A stretch of 64,000 bases of DNA from Steromphala cineraria (taxonomy: Eukaryota; Mollusca; Gastropoda; Trochida; Trochidae). Shown here piece by piece: positions 58,995 through 64,000 of this stretch. The translations under genes were made by a program, and so were the position numbers. The notes below the pieces were generated by a model. The model saw only the letters and a program-made list of their open reading frames with translations. It had not been told where the DNA came from and made no database searches. The stretch lies in assembly GCA_916613615.1 (NCBI GenBank), contig OU744731.1:53110645-53174644 (forward strand), in the 5' to 3' direction. Each line of letters starts with the position of its first letter. Within the stretch, counting starts at the first letter, position 1.

Positions 58995-61900
58995 ATGATT
59001 CTGGATGGTATATATGTGAAATTGCTTCTGGTTACTGTCATGGCTATCAAAGGTAAGAATTTACAATGTTGATTTAGTAATCTCGGTTGTAATGCCAATT
59101 AAACAGGAAAGTTGTGTAAATATTTGGGTTTCCTTTCCTAGCGATCTAGAATTTGTTTTGTGAGGAGATACATCAATTGCTTGATAACGGTTTGCCATAA
59201 CGGTAAGTCCAAATAAACTTCCGTGCAAAATAAAGTGAAACAGGTAATAACGACAAATAAATAATAATAGACAATAAATAACAATAGACATTTCATAATG
59301 GTCAATGAGTGGTTGCTTTTATGATAAAGTTGCCCATATGAGATATTGATGAACTCTACTTTTGTTATTTTGTCGTGACATATGATTTTTGACTGACTGA
59401 AAAAGCGATAGTCCTTGTCTGTTGTTTTGAGAAAACATGATGCGATACACTTGTAACTTTTTGTGAATAACAACAGTGTTATTAGTGATTGTCATTATTT
59501 GTATCGGTCTCCAAAACTTTATTTCACTCATAAACTTTATCTAATTTTAAAATAGAAACCTGGTGATTATTAAAAATTATTAATATTTATGTCGGTTCAA
59601 AATGAGTGATACTTTACTTTCTATTGCACGGTAGTTAAAATTGTATTTGTTCTGAATTTCTGTTCACGTCTATATTTAAGATGAACAAATTTGATGATGA
59701 ATATTAAACCTAACATTGTCATGAGATTTTCCATGTATAGTGTATGTATTTGTCAAATGTTCTTAATGCAATAAAAAAAAGTATCTGTCACTATAATAAA
59801 AAAAATTGGTTCCTTGTACTTTGTGCATGTAATGGGAGAGTTTCGTCAGCTTTCGTTCCGTAATGTATACAATTTTCATGTAAAAAGCCTGCTGAACTTT
59901 AAGTACCTTAAGACCTTAGAAAATAAGTATTCTCCATATACACATCTATGATATGGGGTTGTCAATTGAAATGATGTCCAATCGAATTTCACAACGTTAT
60001 CAGGACGATTTTAAGACATTATATCGTGTGACATTTGACCGCAGCGTCAGTGTAAGTAAACCTAGCCTCAATATTATCCGTTTCACTCCTATACTGAGTC
60101 TAGAAAGGTCTGGTAGAGGGTCGCGTCAGCCGACCTTTCTGCGACCTATGACCCTCCAACATTATACATGCGAAGGCAGACTATTGTGGCTTGGTAAGCT
60201 GAGTTCTGATTGGTCAATTCGATACGTTTGCTGACGCGACCCTCTACTAGGCCTTTCTAGACTCAGTATAGGGGTGGAATGGATAATATTGAGGCTAGGT
60301 TTACTTAGACTGCCTCAGCGTATGACGTATCATAACATCAATGATATTCAACCATGATATTATAAATATTATTGATAGTTACGTTATGTTTACTGTCTAT
60401 ACATTATCTTTAAATAGTTTGTTTTTATTGAGTTAAAATTATATACCATGATATTATAAATATTATTGATAGTTACGTTATGTTTACTGTCTATACATTA
60501 TCTTTAAATAGTTTGTTTCTTATTGAGTGAAAAAATATATACCTTTTTGGTATTTTACTTGAAATTAAATGCTTGCGATCTTTCGTTATGGAAGATAGAG
60601 TTATAGGTTAAAGATATTAGAAACTGAGAGACAAAAGAAAGTACACACCTCAGTTGGTTTGACCATATACATTGAATTCGTTTTCACCAAAACAACAAAT
60701 AGGATCTTAAAATGTGTGTCGGTACAAATTGAAAACCTTATTACAACAACCTTTATTATCCTTGACACTCTTAAAGGGGCAGTACATGTAGCACGTTTTT
60801 TATTTTTTTTATTTTCAATTCTTCAGTGATAATTGTAAGTTACTGATAAATGAATTTCTTTTATAGCGTCAAAAATCTCATAACACAAACCAATCATCCA
60901 TAGTCAGAGAACGAATTATAAAGATTCACATAAAGTCCATTGCCCGCCATTTGTGTGAACATCTTTTATTGATTTTGTATAAGAAAAAGAAATAGCACGG
61001 CTGAACTTTACATTATATATTTGATTTTTTACTGCTTGATTTAGTTAAAAGACATTGTCTTTCAATTGGAACCATTTATTTTCATGTTCCTGACATAACC
61101 CTATATCCCCCCTAAAAACGTGCTACTGCTCCTTTAATATGTGAATCTAAAGGCGTTGAGTTTTAGTTATCTGTAACGTTTTTCATTCTTTCTTCATTCT
61201 TTTTTCATGACGTAAAACTATAAAGTAGCACATAGTATTCTTTATGAAATGTCTAACGATCTCTCGTTATGAAAGATCAAATTATAGGTTAAAGATATAA
61301 TACGTATTGACTGAATGCTGACTCGATGTGGCGATACTCTAATTACCTTGGAAACCTAACAATGACATATCAAAACAACAATTACGGTAGCAGGATATTC
61401 CATAGAACCGCTTGTTAAGGATTGAATAGAGTTCGATTTATCTGCATTGTATAAGTGAATGCTTGCATATATGGTTTCAGTCGTGCATAGTACTTTATTG
61501 ATCAATATGCTAAGTTTTTGTCAATATTTTGTTTCAAGCACGCAATATTTATTTGAATAACTTACTTATTTTTTACGTTTTGTAAGTTTTAATTTCTCCT
61601 TCATAGCTTTGAAACAACATTATTTGCGAAAAATATCACCTCCTTAATTCCTTAATTTCTCCAACCTCGATATGATTATATGTTCATCTCTATGTATCAC
61701 CTCTATCCTAATCCAGCTATGGCATTATTGTCTCTATCTTAATCCAGCTGAAATATCCTCTCCGCCACGGTCTGAATACATCCAGCCCATCGCATGTTGC
61801 TGTTGCGTGATGTGATTTTACAGGCGTTTATGTAACATCGAATATGATAGGTTAACTGCTAAGATTTTTAATTGGGGAAATACTCATGCATTTAATAATA

Positions 61901-64000
61901 AGAGAAATTGGCTTTTTAAAATTCATCACAGATTTTCGGATTTAGAGTTATCTCATTTTGCAAATGTTTCTTGTATTAACAATGTTAAGTTTGTTGTCTC
62001 CGAAGTTAAACGGGTTATGTTAGATAGTTTTATTATCAAATGGAGTCATGAGATATCCCAACCTTTTAGCCATACTGGTGTTTGTGGAAATAAGTTACGA
62101 TTATATTGTACTTTTAAGGATAATTTCAATGTTGCACAATTTGTAGGACTTCCCACCCCCAGGTCACACAGAAGAGCCTTGGCTAGCTTCAGATGTGGAG
62201 TTGCCCCGATTAGAGTCGAGACTGGCCGAGTGTGTTTACTATGTAAAGATGAAATTGAAGATGAATGCCATGTGTTAATGAAATGTGCATTATATTCGAG
62301 TGAAAGATCGATTTTATTGAGAAAATGTATAGCTTAGTGTGATAGTTCTGAGGATTTTAGTGATGTACAAAAGTTACAATTTATCTTATCGAGCCCAAAT
62401 GTTTGTTTTACTGTTGCCAAAACCTGCAATTTACTTCTTTCTAAACGCCAATCTTATGTATATAATTCCTGATTTTAGCTCAATAGATTTATTTTTATAA
62501 ATGTTATAACTATAACTTAAGGCAACTATTTTGCTTCTTGTAAATATTTTAATGACATTGCTCCCATAACCCCTTATAGGAGTTGCTCAACTTTTACTGT
62601 TTTATCAAATGTATTGTATGTATTTTCATGTTGAGGTGAGACTTTAATTAACAATCTGTCTGTCTGTAACCAGTTTAGCTCGGATAAAACCCAGTCAAAT
62701 CCAATCATAAACGTTTTTAAATATCGTTTAACGACGATCATGTATAACAAATGGTTGATTGGAGTTACCTGCCCCTAGCATGATAATAATAATCACTTTA
62801 TTTCCTCCAAAATGAAGAGTTGAACACAAAAGAAATGCGAAAGGAAAGTCTATATCATCTCAGGAGCCAGGATACTACAGTTTCAGTCTGGATGCACAGC
62901 ATACAGAGAAGATGTACCGCACTGCCAGGCACGCGAACATCACCTTCTCTGGGAGGGACAGTTCGTAGCTTGGGTCACATGACAGCAGACAGAGAGTCAG
63001 GTTTGTGTCACTCAGATTGTGGAGCTGCACGCTGAGCTCCACCGGGAACAGGTCGATGAGGTCGTCCCTCAACTCTGAGACTTGATCACATTGTGTTGCA
63101 ATGTGACAGATTGGATCTGTAAAGAATTTGCCACATTGGTCACACAGCCTTAAATCATATAGCTCTCTTATTGAAGCACATATTTTGATCATAAAGGCTG
63201 CAGCTTTCCTTATCGAAGGATCCGAGTGAATGACTTGCCAGGCCGGATGTATCTGCAAGTTCCTTTGAATCTGACTGAAGACTCGGAGGTCTGGATCAGA
63301 CATCAGCCTGCTTCTTCACGAACTGTGTTCGTGCTCAAGTATTTTCAACTTGACAACAGTTTTCCACTTATCCTGACTTATAAAGCTTCCAGATGTTTTA
63401 AAGTCAGAGAGATAAGTTGCTAGCTTATACTTGTTTAGTATACTGTGGACTTCTGCAATGCTCAACTTTTACTGTTTTATCAAATGTATTGTATGTATTT
63501 TCATGTTGAGGTGAGACTTTAATTAACAATCTGTCTGTCTGTAACCAGTTTAGCTCGGATTAAACCCAGTCAAATCCAATCATAAACGTTTTTAAATATC
63601 GTTTAACGACGATCATGTATAACAAATGGTTGATTGGAGTTACCTGCCCCTAGCATGATATCAAAAACTTTTGCCGCCGTCCTTGCGATTGGTTAGATTA
63701 AATTACGTCAGGAACATGCGACAAAGGTTGGTGCATTCAGACCATGGCGGAGAGGATATTTCTTGTTCGAACTCCGAAAGAGGCAATATTTAACAATGTT
63801 ATTCCTTGGAGCACGGTCGATTTTAAAGAGACTGTCAAGCTACGCTGTGGGTGATGACTTAACAACGTTGGAGGTAGCAATCTTAAAATCACGATGATGT
63901 AAACCTCTCCTGTATTTCAGCAGCCCAGACAGTGAATATTGCTCTAGGAAAGGCAGCTTATCAAAGTTCTGTGACAGCAGGAGGGGTACCAAGCAGAGCT
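58995..64000 (+). CDS. F-type lectin gene, 5' part (runs off the window)
   Basis: Exon 1, 58995-59052 (58 nt), encodes a signal peptide (MILDGIYVKLLLVTVMAIK) and ends in phase 1 with donor GTAAGA. Exon 2 starts at 63921 after tgtatttcag in phase 1 and encodes the beginning of an F-type lectin domain (AQTVNIALGKAAYQSSV, then AGGVPSRA), continuing past 64000. Both the exon 1 length and the phase equal those of the minus-strand lectin gene at 12711-19263. The exon 2 sequence is closest to the functional exon of that gene, including the AGGVPSRA segment, rather than to its array copies. The two are paralogues in opposite orientation about 40 kb apart. The roughly 4.9-kb intron contains a hairpin, a MITE and two LINE fragments. 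A secreted recognition lectin is inferred. Confidence 0.8.
60053..60308. repeat. Large hairpin with about 78-bp arms
   Basis: Arms 60053-60130 and 60230-60308, from taagtaaacctagcctca and its inverse to gggtcgcgtcagc and its inverse, with a few mismatches and a loop of about 100 bp. Intronic. Confidence 0.88.
60352..60540. repeat. Tandem duplication of about 95 bp
   Basis: Two adjacent copies from accatgatattat to tttaaatagtttgttt are nearly identical. Confidence 0.9.
60775..61133 (-). mobile_element. TTAA-flanked MITE, copy i (359 bp, reverse)
   Basis: TTAA at 60771-60774 and 61134-61137. Ends aggggcagtacatgtagcacg (short insertion) and cgtgctactgctcct. Confidence 0.88.
61134..61845. other. 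Intronic, no feature recognised
   Basis: AT-rich. A short repeated phrase (atcctaatccagct, ttaatccagct) occurs near 61707-61750. Confidence 0.4.
61846..62670 (+). mobile_element. 5'-truncated LINE with C-terminal zinc-knuckle frame
   Basis: A frame open from about 61846 ends in VCLLCKDEIEDECHVLMKC, the C-terminal signature of many non-LTR reverse transcriptase ORFs. It is interrupted by TAG at 62335-62337, then continues to TGA 62470-62472. A 3' UTR with ggtgagactttaatt and (ctgt)n ends near 62670. Inactive fragment. Confidence 0.8.
62584..63660 (-). mobile_element. LINE 3' fragment flanked by 202-bp direct repeats
   Basis: 62584-62785 and 63459-63660 are the same sequence (one clear difference, ggataaaacc versus ggattaaacc). 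Between them lies 673 bp that, on the minus strand, has a 142-codon frame (63303-62875) with the LINE-type pattern LCDQCGKFF...CHIATQC, and a 3' end with ttggaggaaataaagtgatt. The duplicated segment includes the 3' end of the previous LINE. Confidence 0.8.

Noticed and set aside
62017..62337. Host gene with a CxxC/HxxxC zinc motif
   Set aside because: The motif and context match the C-terminus of LINE reverse transcriptase ORFs and the frame carries an internal stop.

Overview
The window is animal nuclear DNA, AT-rich, with interrupted genes and very many transposons. It is most likely from a mollusc: there are secreted F-type lectin and PAN/apple genes, a multi-macro-domain PARP14-like gene, tRNA-derived SINEs, fold-back elements and a Polinton (Maverick). 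No bacterial or organellar features are seen. Gene models were built by hand by matching open exons, GT/AG borders and intron phase. All of them close in frame, but no transcript evidence was available.

Layout. (1) 1175-6099, plus strand: 3' part of a gene for a Thr-rich linker, a farnesoic-acid-methyltransferase-like (Methyltransf_FA) domain and a PAN domain. (2) 12711-19263, minus strand: a complete secreted lectin gene with signal peptide, F-type lectin domain split over two exons, and PAN domain. Its first intron holds an array of 182-bp units, each carrying a truncated copy of the lectin exon. (3) 27114-52670, plus strand: a 12-exon gene for a predicted 802-residue KH-like/macro-domain protein without an ADP-ribosyltransferase domain. 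(4) 58995 to the window end, plus strand: the start of a second F-type lectin gene with the same 58-nt signal-peptide exon size and phase.

The most striking object is a complete 7,468-bp Polinton-type element (40757-48224) in intron 8 of the macro-domain gene. It has about 300-bp terminal inverted repeats starting AG and an exact 6-bp target duplication TAAACC. It carries a tandem PC4-like protein, a BIR-domain protein, a disrupted retroviral-type integrase with chromodomain, a small membrane protein, three small proteins of probable structural or unknown role, and a zinc finger/poly-Gln/packaging-ATPase fusion. No DNA polymerase B, protease or major capsid gene is visible, so it looks like a compact, non-autonomous lineage or a deletion derivative.

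The rest is a dense repeat landscape: nine copies of a TTAA-flanked MITE, three copies of a Mutator-like MITE (two with exact 9-bp target duplications), fold-back elements with clusters of TGACGTCA, several perfect hairpins, SINEs, 5'-truncated LINEs (two flanked by direct repeats of about 184 and 202 bp), a 1.2-kb segmental duplication and several minisatellites.
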